A stretch of 64,000 bases of DNA from Parazoarcus communis SWub3 = DSM 12120 (GCF_003226565.1 NZ_QKOE01000001.1:620001-684000); one strand, 5' to 3'; numbered from the stretch's first letter, positions 8,118 through 16,625 are shown. Program-made: numbers and translations. The notes: generated from the letters alone by a model not told the origin.

Positions 8118-8967
8118 GTTCCCGCCTCCTGTTCCTCAACAAGGGCAAGGCGGCGACCATGCCCAAGACCATGAAACCCACGCCATAGCCCAGGCTGCGG
8201 TTGCGCATCGGGTCGGGGCCATACTGGCCGTTGAACGCGGAGACATGCTCGAGATCACCACTACGATGCGTGGTGCTGACGACAAACCCGGCGGAGGTGC
8301 GACGCCCACCTTGCGCGATTTCCTGCGGATCGAGGTCATCCGGGAAGCGGATCGCCACCTCGCCCTGGGTATCGGTCAGCGCCCGGATGCGGCTGCCCCG
8401 TGCTGTCTCAAGCACCACCGCAACCCCGGCCAGCGGCACGCCGTCGAAGTACACCGAAAACAGCCGGCGTTCGCCCTCCTTATAGGGGCCACGATTGGGC
8501 AGGCGGTCGGGAAGCAGTTCCAGCCCGCCACGGTGCTGCTTCAACATGATCTCGGGCGAGGGACCGGGCTTGGGAAAGAACCACCACGTCGCGGCAGTCA
8601 GCACACGCTGGCCTTCGCGCATCGTGCCACGCAGCAGGTGGTGATGCCCCTCGGTGACCTGCCCGGCACTCCAGCTGCCGTCCGCCTCGCGCCTTGCCTG
8701 CGCGGGGGAGGCGTCGGCGTCGGGGCCGAAAACCTCGATCACACCGCCCTCGAACCCAATGACGCGGAAGCGCACACGCCCATCCTCACCGGGGCGGCCC
8801 GGCTCGATCAGCGGCGCGCGAGTCCAGTCGGTCGCACTGCTACGCGCTGCCGTCGGACGCCCCGGGTGCTCACCTTCGTGACCGGCACCCGACAATGGCT
8901 GCAAGAGCACCGTCGCCATCATCAGCCCCGCCCAGTTGCGCACGCGCGGCCTGCGGTCAGAACACAT
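8110..8967 (-). CDS. Periplasmic protein with His-rich mature N-terminus and C-terminal membrane anchor, unknown function
   Basis: I do not recognise a named family with certainty; it weakly resembles DUF4198-type metal-linked periplasmic proteins. From the ATG at 8967 it has 285 residues: a signal peptide (RNWAGLMMATVLLQPLSG), a mature start GHEGEHPG that could bind metal, a beta-rich middle with a TDTQGEVAIRFPDDL segment typical of Ig-like or carboxypeptidase-regulatory folds, and a C-terminal helix (LGYGVGFMVLGMVAALPLL) followed by basic residues. That makes it a periplasmic domain tethered to the inner membrane. The start overlaps the TonB receptor's last codons by 11 bases and the stop overlaps the polyferredoxin start, so it is made together with them. 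Confidence 0.6.
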   Translation of the reverse strand: MCSDRRPRVRNWAGLMMATVLLQPLSGAGHEGEHPGRPTAARSSATDWTRAPLIEPGRPGEDGRVRFRVIGFEGGVIEVFGPDADASPAQARREADGSWSAGQVTEGHHHLLRGTMREGQRVLTAATWWFFPKPGPSPEIMLKQHRGGLELLPDRLPNRGPYKEGERRLFSVYFDGVPLAGVAVVLETARGSRIRALTDTQGEVAIRFPDDLDPQEIAQGGRRTSAGFVVSTTHRSGDLEHVSAFNGQYGPDPMRNRSLGYGVGFMVLGMVAALPLLRNRRREHG

Positions 8968-10891
8968 AACGGCCGGATACATAGGCAAACCTCGCGGCGG
9001 GTTCGGTGGCCGAGCCGTAGTTTGACGGCGCACGGGTGTTGAAGACGTTGTCCACGCCGATGGCTGCAGTCAATGCCTCAGTCACCCGGTAACTCAACTT
9101 GAGGTCGGTAGCGCCAAAATTGCTGTTGAACGCCGGCGCATCCGTGCTGCGGTCGTTCGGGTCCGAGTTGTAGTAGTCAAAGTGGTAGCGGGCCTGCACG
9201 TCGGCAGACAGCCGGCCTGCGTCATAACGCACGCCGAGGCGCGCAATCTGCCGGCTGCGGTCGCGCAGGCGCTCGTCGCTGCTGGCATCCCGGGCATCGA
9301 TGTACTCCCAGCCCCCTTGCAGGAACCAGCGAGCATCCAGTTGCCAGGCCAGGGAGAGTTCGGCGCCACGCACCCGGGCGTCGGACACATTGGTGTAGAC
9401 ACTGCGTACCGTGATCGCAGCCGGATCACCACTTTCCCGCGGTTTGCGCACCGTGGTGATGAGATCACTCACACGGCTGTCGTATGCGACGAGTTCGGCG
9501 CGCAGGCGCGCGCCTGCGTAGCCAAAGGCGATCTCCCAGCTGCGGTTTTGCTCGGGTTTCAGATCGGGATTACCGACGATCAGCGAACGTCCGCCACGCA
9601 CAAATCGGGAGTACTGCTCAAGCACGGAAGGCGCACGGAAGGCCTCTCCATAGCCCAGTCTGACCGACCAGGGCCCCGGCTGCCACGAGACGGACAGGCG
9701 TGGATTGGTGGTGCTGCCAAAGTCATCGAAGCGGTCGTGGCGAACGCCCAGCAAGGCACGCCAGTCGCCAGCGATGACCCATTCGTCCTGCAACAGCAAG
9801 TGATCGTTGACGCGTGTTGCATTCCGGCTGTTCAGGCTGACATCCAGCTCGTCGCGGCTGCTGCCCGCCCCCAGCACCAGGGTATGCGCTCCCCAGCTAC
9901 GGGTGTAGCGCGCCGTTGCCTGGTGCTGCACGAAATCGGTTGTCTCGATGGTCGGATAGGCGCGGGTTGTCTTTGCATCCGAATGCCCCCGCGACAGATC
10001 GACATCGAGCACACCGCCGGCCACAAGCCCCTGATAGCCCAGTTGGACAAAATCCCGGCGCTCTCGCTCATAGGCGTCAAACGGCACTGCCACCGGTCTC
10101 GACGGCGGTGCCGCAGCCAGCAAGCCGGGGCCGGTATCATTCTGGTCCAGGTGCTCGATACGCCAGTTGATGCGGTGGTCGGATCCGACCCTGGCATAAC
10201 CGTCATACGCGTAGTAGCGCTCGTCGATGCGGTTCAGGTCCGCAGTGGGACTGTCGCGGTCGTAACGGAACAAACCGCGGTCACGATGCTCGACGCTGAC
10301 CCGGTGGGCGCTGACGTCCCCGCCATACTCGACGCTCGCACCAGTGATGGCTGTCTCGCGCTGACCGTGGGCGGAACGCCCCCAGGTACTCGCGACACGC
10401 CCACCCGGACCGCTCCCCAATGCCGGCTTGCGGGTGATCACATTCACCACGCCACCGCTTGCGTCCGCACCGTACAGCGCGGACATCGGACCACGCACGA
10501 TCTCGATGCGCTCCACATCTTCCACCGCAAACAGGTTCAGGTTGCGGCTGCCGTACTTGCTCGTCCGCCGCTGCCCGTCCACCAGTAGCAGGGTTGCCGA
10601 ACTGCTCAGGCCACGCATGGTGACCGTCGAGTTTGCACCATTGGGGCGGGCATCCACCCCAACCGCCAGCTTGAGCGCCTCGGTCACGCTGGTCCCGGTG
10701 TAGGCCTGCAGGTCGCGCTCACCCACCACCTGTACCGCAGCCTGCACATCGGCAATGGACTGCGCCCGCCCGCTCGCGGTGTAGACCACCACATCACCCA
10801 GCACCGTGTCCTCCGCCAGCACGGGGCTCATACCGAACACGGGCACCGTAAGTGCGACCAGCGCCTTCAACTTCATGCTTCGCTTCTTCAT
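8957..10891 (-). CDS. TonB-dependent outer-membrane receptor
   Basis: A 644-residue receptor with a signal peptide (KALVALTVPVFGMSPVLA), a plug domain (AVGVDARPNG, MRGLSSSATLLLVDGQRR, GPMSALYGADASGGVVNVITRK) and a barrel ending in SGRYVF with the usual terminal Phe. It belongs to the FepA/CirA/BtuB class; the substrate cannot be read from sequence. It heads a block of overlapping genes that ends with the copper receptor, so a copper complex or chalkophore is possible. The start has a good ribosome site (AAGGAAG). The gap before it, about 145 bases, holds a hairpin at 10941-10959 with no T-run. Confidence 0.85.
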   Translation of the reverse strand: MKKRSMKLKALVALTVPVFGMSPVLAEDTVLGDVVVYTASGRAQSIADVQAAVQVVGERDLQAYTGTSVTEALKLAVGVDARPNGANSTVTMRGLSSSATLLLVDGQRRTSKYGSRNLNLFAVEDVERIEIVRGPMSALYGADASGGVVNVITRKPALGSGPGGRVASTWGRSAHGQRETAITGASVEYGGDVSAHRVSVEHRDRGLFRYDRDSPTADLNRIDERYYAYDGYARVGSDHRINWRIEHLDQNDTGPGLLAAAPPSRPVAVPFDAYERERRDFVQLGYQGLVAGGVLDVDLSRGHSDAKTTRAYPTIETTDFVQHQATARYTRSWGAHTLVLGAGSSRDELDVSLNSRNATRVNDHLLLQDEWVIAGDWRALLGVRHDRFDDFGSTTNPRLSVSWQPGPWSVRLGYGEAFRAPSVLEQYSRFVRGGRSLIVGNPDLKPEQNRSWEIAFGYAGARLRAELVAYDSRVSDLITTVRKPRESGDPAAITVRSVYTNVSDARVRGAELSLAWQLDARWFLQGGWEYIDARDASSDERLRDRSRQIARLGVRYDAGRLSADVQARYHFDYYNSDPNDRSTDAPAFNSNFGATDLKLSYRVTEALTAAIGVDNVFNTRAPSNYGSATEPAARFAYVSGRYVF

Positions 10892-11036
10892 GTCTTCCTT
10901 CCAGACCTGGAGCCGGGGTCAGACAACGCCCGGCCGGGCACCTGCCCAATGCGGGCAGGCAAACGTGCAACGCACGACGACAGGCAGACGCCCGCCTTGC
11001 GGCGTGGCATCCGTTCGTCATCAGATGAGAAGAAGA

Positions 11037-11426
11037 TCAGGCGAGGACGGGAGGGCCGCGGGGATGCGGAGCGAGGCGATACGGTTGGGATTCAGGTACG
11101 GTCGAAGCGGCGCAAGGCGGTGTGTCGCACAAGGCCGTGCCGCAGAACCCGCAACCGAACTCGGGCGGCGGCAAGGCAATGCTGGCTGCGAGCAGGATGC
11201 ACAGCGGACAATGCGGTACGGCAAGCGGGTCACTGGGCGCACCGCCGTCCAGCGGCTCGGCGATACGGACAACGCCCGCCGAGGTACAGACTTCCGACCA
11301 GCGCACACCACCCTCACCCAGCGCGTCGGCAACACGGGCGATCGTCGGCGCAAGGGCGCCCAGCAGGATGGCCAAGGCGGCAATCCTGGCAAACAGCAGG
11401 CGGGTGGCGGTCGAAAACATGGTCAT
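11037..11426 (-). CDS. DUF2946 family protein, Cys-rich (copper locus)
   Basis: A 129-residue protein with an N-terminal signal or membrane segment (LLFARIAALAILLGALAPTI) and the DUF2946 pattern: VCTSAGV, then HCPLC. Its Cys-rich tail (CGFCGTALC, then PPC) could bind metal. DUF2946 genes are often found near copper transport genes in proteobacteria, but their role is not established. It sits between the PCuAC gene (42 bases upstream) and the TonB receptor on the same strand. The start may be the ATG at 11426 or the one two codons later. A second member of the family lies at 12137-12535. Confidence 0.7.
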   Translation of the reverse strand: MTMFSTATRLLFARIAALAILLGALAPTIARVADALGEGGVRWSEVCTSAGVVRIAEPLDGGAPSDPLAVPHCPLCILLAASIALPPPEFGCGFCGTALCDTPPCAASTVPESQPYRLAPHPRGPPVLA

Positions 11427-11467
11427 GCCGACTGGCGGGACGTGCCCGCCGTCAGATCAGACTGGAA

Positions 11468-11944
11468 TCAATGTTTGTGCTTCATTTCGCCGTGTCCCTG
11501 CCCCATTGGCGCGGCACTGTTCAACGGGCGCGCATCTGCCTTCAGCTCCAGCGTCTCGCGCTTGCCGTCGGCGCCTTCGACCACGATCGATACCGGCACG
11601 ACATCACCGACCTTCACCTGCTGCTTCAGGTCGATCAGCATCACGTGATAGCCACCGGGCTTGAGCTCGACCGCCTGCCCGGCCGGCAGCGCCAGCCCGG
11701 GGATGGCGCGCATCTTCATGATCTCGCCGTCCATCACCATCTCGTGGATCTCGACCACACCGGCAACCGGCGAACTGGCGGACACCAGACGGGCATCCGC
11801 CGGCGAGGTGATGCGCATGAAGGCACCGGTGGCCTTTTGCTGGGCAACGGTGGCACGCACCCAGGGATCACTGACCGACACATCGGCCTGGGCAGCGGTG
11901 GACACGAGGGCGGCGACCAGCGCCGAAGCGAACAGGGCTTTCAT
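11468..11944 (-). CDS. Periplasmic copper(I) chaperone PCuAC
   Basis: A 158-residue exported protein that binds Cu(I) and hands it to copper enzymes such as cytochrome oxidase. It has a signal peptide (MKALFASALVAALVSTAAQA) and the family copper site: HEMVMDGEIMKM, then about 20 residues later GGYHVMLI. A His/Met-rich tail (GQGHGEMKHKH) may be a second site, as in many PCuAC proteins. The ATG at 11944 follows a strong AAGGAG; an upstream frame extension lacks support. It lies between two DUF2946 genes in the copper operon. Confidence 0.93.
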   Translation of the reverse strand: MKALFASALVAALVSTAAQADVSVSDPWVRATVAQQKATGAFMRITSPADARLVSASSPVAGVVEIHEMVMDGEIMKMRAIPGLALPAGQAVELKPGGYHVMLIDLKQQVKVGDVVPVSIVVEGADGKRETLELKADARPLNSAAPMGQGHGEMKHKH

Positions 11945-12136
11945 TTGAGGCTCCTTGCAGCAGTGATGAAACGGAAACCCGCCCGCCCCGGAAGGACGGA
12001 CGAATGCCATGGTATTGACGGACTCAGCACAGCCGGGTCACGTCAGCCAACAGGACAAAAAGGAATCAGATTGAGCTTGCCCGACAGGGCAATGGCGGCG
12101 GACGCAGGGAAAGCCCCCCGCGTCAGCGGGTGCGGA

Positions 12137-12535
12137 TCAGGCCGCCAGGGGCGGTGCGCGCGGGTGGGACGCCGCCCAGGCGAAGAGCGGGCGCGGCGCA
12201 AGATAGAAAAGCGGGGGCAACAACAGATCGGGATGCACAACGCCAAGGCCGGCTGAATCTAGCGGCGGCAGCGCAAACGCCCCGGCATGGGGACAGCAGT
12301 AGGGACAACTGGCCATGTCGGCCATATCACCCTGCCCTTGTTCGCGCTCGGCGGCATCGACCGCTACCCACTGCATGCCCTGGGAGGTGCAGATTTCCAC
12401 CAGGGCCAGGCCATTGGCCTCGAACACGGGCACCATCGCCTGGCTGATTGCCGGCGCCAGCGCACTGAGCAGCATCGCGAACAGCGCGATCGAGGCCATC
12501 AGGCGTTGGCGAAGGGCGGAGCGAAAGGTCTGCAC
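12137..12535 (-). CDS. DUF2946 family protein, second copy
   Basis: About 132 residues from a GTG at 12535; an ATG at 12499 and a longer GTG at 12595 are alternatives, and no strong ribosome site decides between them. The N-terminus is a basic-then-hydrophobic segment (MASIALFAMLLSALAPAIS). The family pattern follows: EICTSQGMQWV, then CPYCCPHAGAF with three Cys and a His. It shares its architecture with the protein at 11037-11426, so the two are paralogues flanking PCuAC. It would be the first gene of the copper operon. The role is unknown; metal handling at the membrane is an inference. Confidence 0.65.
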   Translation of the reverse strand: MQTFRSALRQRLMASIALFAMLLSALAPAISQAMVPVFEANGLALVEICTSQGMQWVAVDAAEREQGQGDMADMASCPYCCPHAGAFALPPLDSAGLGVVHPDLLLPPLFYLAPRPLFAWAASHPRAPPLAA

Positions 12536-12561
12536 GGGCGTGAGCGTCGGGTCCGGTAAGG

Positions 12562-12579
12562 GTGCTGCGCAAACAGCAC
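12562..12579. promoter_or_regulatory. Inverted repeat upstream of the copper operon
   Basis: GTGCTG-N6-CAGCAC lies 27 bases upstream of the chosen start of the first copper-operon gene. It could be an operator for the operon; nothing links it to a known regulator. Confidence 0.25.
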
Positions 12580-12637
12580 GTGCGAATGCTAACACATCCG
12601 CTTACACGCACAAAAACGGGGCGTCACCTGAAGCGGC

Positions 12638-13942
12638 TCAGGCGGCGACTTCGGCGCCCAACAAGCGTGCGACCGCCAGCGGGTTGGAGGGAAAGTAGAA
12701 GTGCACATACGACGCGGTCAGACGCCCGCTCCGATACACCGCCTCGCCCTCACGCCCGTCTGGCGTACGTGCGCGCACCAGCGCCGGCAGCGGCGTCTCG
12801 CTTTTTGAGTAGTGGAAGGTATGACCGGTCAGCCGCCCTTCCGGCAGCTCGACTTCCTGCATGCCGAGCGCGGCCAGACGTTTCTGCATCACCGAACGCC
12901 CCGGGAGCAAACCACCAAAGCGGTGTTCGACCCCGGCCTTGTCCACCACGCACTCGAACAGGCTCATCATGCCACCGCATTCGGCTAGCACCGGTTTGCC
13001 TGCATCCACATGGGCCCGCAGGCTCGCCCAGAATGCCTGGCTGGCGCCCAACACTTCACCGTGAAGTTCGGGATAGCCGCCCGGCAGCCACACCGCGTCG
13101 CAGGCCGGCAGGGCATCACCCGCGAGCGGCGAAAAGAAGCACAGCCTGGCCCCCAGCTCGCTCAGCGTGTCGAGATTGGCCGGGTAGATGAAGCCGTAGG
13201 CCGCGTCGCGCGCCACGGCCACCGTCCGCCCTGCCAGCGCAGGCTCGACCACGGCAGGACGCTGATCGACAAAGGCCACGGCCGCCGGCAGTTCAGCCGC
13301 ACCGGTCTGCGCCAGGCTGTCAGCCAGCCGGTTGAGCCGCGCGTCCAGATCCTCGATCTCGGCCGCCTGCATCAAGCCCAGATGGCGCTCGGGCAGCGCA
13401 GCCTCGGCGTCGCGCATCACCGCGCCAAAGAAACGCATGCCGGGTGGCAGTGCCTCGCGCAACATGTCGGCATGACGCGCACTCCCAACGTGGTTGGCCA
13501 GCACCCCGGCAAAGGGCAGCCCCGGCCGGAAAGTCGCCAGCCCATGTGCGATTGCGCCAAAGGTCTGTGCCATTGCCCGGGCGTCAATCACTGCCATCAC
13601 CGGCAAGCCGAAACGGCAGGCAATGTCGGCACCGGACGGCTTGCCGTCGTAAAGCCCCATCACCCCTTCAACCAGGATCACATCGGCCTCGCCTGCGGCA
13701 AGGTACAACCGGTGGGCAATGTCAGCCTCGCCACACATGCCGAGGTCGGCGTTATAGACCGGGGCACCACTGGCCACCGCATGGATCTGCGGGTCAAGAA
13801 AATCCGGCCCGGACTTGAACACCCGTACGCGGCGTCCCAGGCGGGCATGCATGCGCGCAAGCGCAGCAGTGATGGTGGTCTTGCCCTGGCCGGAAGCCGG
13901 TGCAGCGATGAACAGGGCGGGACAGTGTCGAACGGTCGTCAT
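12638..13942 (-). CDS. cobB: Cobyrinate a,c-diamide synthase (CobB/CbiA)
   Basis: Amidates the a and c side chains of the corrin ring with glutamine and ATP. The 434-residue protein has an N-terminal ATP-binding domain of the MinD/BioD fold (APASGQGKTTITAAL, then KSGPDFLDP). A class I glutamine amidotransferase domain follows, with the nucleophile in LAECGGMMSLFE and the His in TGHTFHYSKSE. The start is the ATG at 13942; the frame continues upstream over a hairpin without likeness to the family. It is the last gene of the riboswitch-controlled btuB operon, though a long inverted repeat separates it from cobA. Its presence with cobU, cobT, cobS and cobC indicates salvage or partial synthesis of B12. 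Confidence 0.93.
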   Translation of the reverse strand: MTTVRHCPALFIAAPASGQGKTTITAALARMHARLGRRVRVFKSGPDFLDPQIHAVASGAPVYNADLGMCGEADIAHRLYLAAGEADVILVEGVMGLYDGKPSGADIACRFGLPVMAVIDARAMAQTFGAIAHGLATFRPGLPFAGVLANHVGSARHADMLREALPPGMRFFGAVMRDAEAALPERHLGLMQAAEIEDLDARLNRLADSLAQTGAAELPAAVAFVDQRPAVVEPALAGRTVAVARDAAYGFIYPANLDTLSELGARLCFFSPLAGDALPACDAVWLPGGYPELHGEVLGASQAFWASLRAHVDAGKPVLAECGGMMSLFECVVDKAGVEHRFGGLLPGRSVMQKRLAALGMQEVELPEGRLTGHTFHYSKSETPLPALVRARTPDGREGEAVYRSGRLTASYVHFYFPSNPLAVARLLGAEVAA

Positions 13943-13962
13943 GGTCAATCCAGATTCAATGA

Positions 13963-14017
13963 GGTGTGTGGCTAAGCCCCGGTGCCGGACGACAGCAGCG
14001 TGGCTTAGCCACACACC
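13963..14017 (-). repeat. 16-bp inverted repeat in the cobA-cobB gap
   Basis: Two perfectly complementary 16-base arms, 13963-13978 and 14002-14017, are separated by 23 bases. The core of the arms is GTGTGGCTAAGCC. The transcript would form a strong stem-loop 21 bases before cobB. No T-run follows, so it is not a standard intrinsic terminator. It may be a processing or attenuation element. Confidence 0.6.
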
Positions 14018-14040
14018 CGGAAACGTCAATTCAGCATGCG

Positions 14041-14883
14041 TCAGCGTGCAGGGCCATGAACCACGGTACAGCCGGCATGAGGCGGATGTGCCGCCTCGTC
14101 GGCCTCGGCCGCAAACCATGCCAGCCGCGGGTACAAACCGACCACACCGCCAACCACGGTCAGCGCTGGCGGGCGGATGCCAGCCCCCTTCACCCGCTCG
14201 GCCAGCGTTGCCAGATCGGCGGTCACCACGCGCTGCGCTGCCGTGGTTCCACGCTCGACCACGCCCGCTGGCGTGGTCGCGGACAGACCGTGGGCAACCA
14301 GCTGATCACAGATCTCCGCCAGCCGGGAAATGCCCATGTAGATCACCAGGGTCTGGCCCGGGCGCGCCAGCATCGGCCAGTCGAGATCGAGCGCCCCATC
14401 CTTCAGGAAGCCGGTGGTAAACACCACCGATTGGGCGTGGTCACGATGGGTCAGGGGTATGCCGGCATAAGCGGCAATGCCGGCGGCGGCCGTCACCCCG
14501 GGGACCACCTCGACGGTAACGCCGGCCTCGACCAGCACCTCCATTTCTTCGCCCCCACGGCCAAAGATGAAAGGATCACCGCCCTTCAGCCTCACCACCC
14601 GCTTGCCCTCACCCGCGAGCCGCACCAGCAGGCGGTTGATCTCGTCCTGTGGCAGCGTGTGGTCGGCCGCCTTCTTGCCCACATAGATGCGCTCTGCACT
14701 TTCAGGCGCCAGGCCAACAATGGCGGGACTGACCAGATTGTCATACACCACGACATCCGCACCCTGTACCAGGCGCGCGCCGCGCAGCGTCAATAGTTCG
14801 GGATCACCCGGCCCTGCGCCTACGAGATAGACATGACCGGCCTGCGGCCCCGGACGGGCCACCTTGATGCTGGGCAGACTCAT
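14041..14883 (-). CDS. cobA: Uroporphyrinogen-III C-methyltransferase
   Basis: Methylates uroporphyrinogen III twice with S-adenosylmethionine to give precorrin-2, the branch point to B12 and siroheme. The 280-residue protein has the family signatures VYLVGAGPGDPELLTLRG near the start and VVRLKGGDPFIFGRGGEE near residue 90. It also has GVTAAAGIAAYAGIPLTHR and the PGQTLVIYMG element. It is a stand-alone CobA without the CysG dehydrogenase domain. The ATG at 14883 follows GGAG. The neighbours btuF and cobB place it in corrinoid synthesis rather than siroheme. Confidence 0.95.
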   Translation of the reverse strand: MSLPSIKVARPGPQAGHVYLVGAGPGDPELLTLRGARLVQGADVVVYDNLVSPAIVGLAPESAERIYVGKKAADHTLPQDEINRLLVRLAGEGKRVVRLKGGDPFIFGRGGEEMEVLVEAGVTVEVVPGVTAAAGIAAYAGIPLTHRDHAQSVVFTTGFLKDGALDLDWPMLARPGQTLVIYMGISRLAEICDQLVAHGLSATTPAGVVERGTTAAQRVVTADLATLAERVKGAGIRPPALTVVGGVVGLYPRLAWFAAEADEAAHPPHAGCTVVHGPAR

Positions 14884-15017
14884 TTCACCACTCCATGCCG
14901 GCCATCCCGCGGATGCCGGCGACAAACGTCCGATCGCCACGGTGTAGCTTGCACACCGGGTGCCAGGCGCAACGCGCGCCCTGATGCCGCTTTAGACAGA
15001 GGCGGCTACATCCGGAC

Positions 15018-15821
15018 TTACTTGATGCGCTCGGCCAGTTCCGCCAGCCCCTGCAGCATGTCCGGCCCGGGCTGGAAGAAATGCTCGCCGGTCAGCATCA
15101 CCAGGCGCACGGGCAGCATGCCAAGTTGCGCATTGCAATGTTCCGCCGTCGTCCGGTTGAGCGAGATCACCACATCAGGCTGGAAGCGCGCCACCGCCGA
15201 CAGGATATCAGGCAGTTCCTCGCCCGCACGCAGATGACGGATGCGCGGCAGCGTCTCCACGACCTCGAACCCCGCATGCGAGAACAGATCGCCGACCACA
15301 TGACCGCGCCCGAACGAGTAGGGCTCGCCGGAACAGGCCGACAGCACCAGTGCGCGCAAGCTCTCACCCTCCACCTTGCGCGCGGCAGTGCGCCAGTCAC
15401 GGGCAAACGCATCCACCCGGGCGCTGCCCTCTGCCGCGCCGCTGGCCTGGGCCACCGTACGCAGCATCGATTCGGTCGCCGCCATCGACTCGAAACCGTC
15501 GACCTGGACGATCCGGGTGCTGGGCGCCAGATCCGCAGCCAGCAGACGGGCATCGCTACCACGCGATATCAGCACCAGATCGGGCTCGAGTGCATCGATT
15601 GCCAGCGTGTCCGGGTCTCGAACCCCGCCCGTTCGGGGCAGCGCTTCACGCCCGCGCTCGTAACGCGATACGCCCACGACACAGTCTCCCCGACCCAACC
15701 AGTCCAGTACCCGAGTCAGATAGGGGGACTGGCTGACAATGCGCGGGCACTCCGCCGCCATCGCCGGCACACTAAGGACAAACAGCACTGCCGCGCAGAC
15801 GCGGCAAATCCATGGGTTCAT
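15018..15821 (-). CDS. btuF: Periplasmic corrinoid-binding protein (BtuF-like)
   Basis: Captures cobalamin or a precursor in the periplasm for the BtuCD importer. The 267-residue protein has a signal peptide (AAVLFVLSVPAMA) and the two-lobed class III binding-protein fold. Typical elements are RIVSQSPYLTRVLDWLG, then ALEPDLVLIS, and a C-terminal lobe with ARFQPDVVISLN. It starts 3 bases after the btuD stop. The family also binds iron chelates, but the btuB-C-D-F order behind a cobalamin riboswitch decides for corrinoids. Confidence 0.87.
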   Translation of the reverse strand: MNPWICRVCAAVLFVLSVPAMAAECPRIVSQSPYLTRVLDWLGRGDCVVGVSRYERGREALPRTGGVRDPDTLAIDALEPDLVLISRGSDARLLAADLAPSTRIVQVDGFESMAATESMLRTVAQASGAAEGSARVDAFARDWRTAARKVEGESLRALVLSACSGEPYSFGRGHVVGDLFSHAGFEVVETLPRIRHLRAGEELPDILSAVARFQPDVVISLNRTTAEHCNAQLGMLPVRLVMLTGEHFFQPGPDMLQGLAELAERIK

Positions 15822-15824
15822 GAC

Positions 15825-16625
15825 TCACTCCGGAATGAAGGTGATACGGCCATCCAGATCGTAGCGCCGTAGCGCATGACCGAAGGCGTGGCTCAGGCAG
15901 TCGGCCCGCAGCACGGTGTCACGCCCGCCGGCCACCACGCCGCCGCGGCCGTCGAGCAGGATGATGTGATCGGCGTAGCGCGCCGCCAGGTTGATGTCGT
16001 GCAGCACCATGACCACGCCGCTACCCCGCTGCGCCGCCTGACGCCGGAACAGGTCAAGGACGGCAATCTGGTAGCGCAGGTCGAGATGATTGAGCGGTTC
16101 ATCGAGCAGGAAGAGACGCGGGGCCTGCGCCAGCAGGGTCGCCACCGCAACGCGTTGCCGCTCGCCACCGGACAGGGTCAGGACGCCACGGTGCTCGAAC
16201 CCGGCCAGCCCCACATCCTGCAAGGCTGCACGACAGATCCGTTCGTCCTCGGGGCCTTCCCAGCCCCAGCGACCCAGATGGGGATGGCGACCGATCAGCA
16301 CCGTCTCGAGCACGCTGGCGGCGAAGTGATCCGGCTGCTGCTGCAGCAGCACACCACGGTAGCGGGCCGCATCCTGCGCCGACCACGCCGCGTAAGGCAA
16401 GCCCCCCAGGCGCACTGCGCCAACGCTGGGCTCGCGCAGGCCCGCGAGGGTATGCAGCAATGTGGTCTTGCCTGCCCCATTGGGCCCAAGCAATACCAGA
16501 CACTCACCGGCAGCCAGCGACAGGCTGAACTCGCAGCACAACCAGCGCTCGCCCACCTGCAGCGCCAGGCGCTCGGCCTCGAGCAATGGCGCCTCGTCCA
16601 GCGGCAGTGAGCGACTTGCGTTCAT
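15825..16625 (-). CDS. btuD: Cobalamin ABC transporter ATP-binding protein
   Basis: The ATPase subunit that drives corrinoid import. The 266 residues contain the Walker A motif LGPNGAGKTTLL, the Q-loop region around GVLLQQQPDH, the ABC signature LSGGERQRVAVA and Walker B LFLLDEPLNHLD, followed by the switch His in VLHDINLA. The ATG overlaps the btuC stop by four bases, so the two are translationally coupled. Confidence 0.93.
   Translation of the reverse strand: MNASRSLPLDEAPLLEAERLALQVGERWLCCEFSLSLAAGECLVLLGPNGAGKTTLLHTLAGLREPSVGAVRLGGLPYAAWSAQDAARYRGVLLQQQPDHFAASVLETVLIGRHPHLGRWGWEGPEDERICRAALQDVGLAGFEHRGVLTLSGGERQRVAVATLLAQAPRLFLLDEPLNHLDLRYQIAVLDLFRRQAAQRGSGVVMVLHDINLAARYADHIILLDGRGGVVAGGRDTVLRADCLSHAFGHALRRYDLDGRITFIPE

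Noticed and set aside
10941-10959. Hairpin CCTGCCC / GGGCAGG before the TonB receptor, considered as a terminator
   Set aside because: No T-run follows on the minus strand, so an intrinsic terminator cannot be supported; kept only as a note.
13010-13975. 321-codon plus-strand frame opposite cobB
   Set aside because: Shadow of the clear CobB coding sequence; no family likeness.
16333-16354. CTG/CAG-rich triplet stretch in btuD
   Set aside because: It encodes the normal Leu-Gln-Gln-Gln Q-loop region and is too short to call a tandem repeat.
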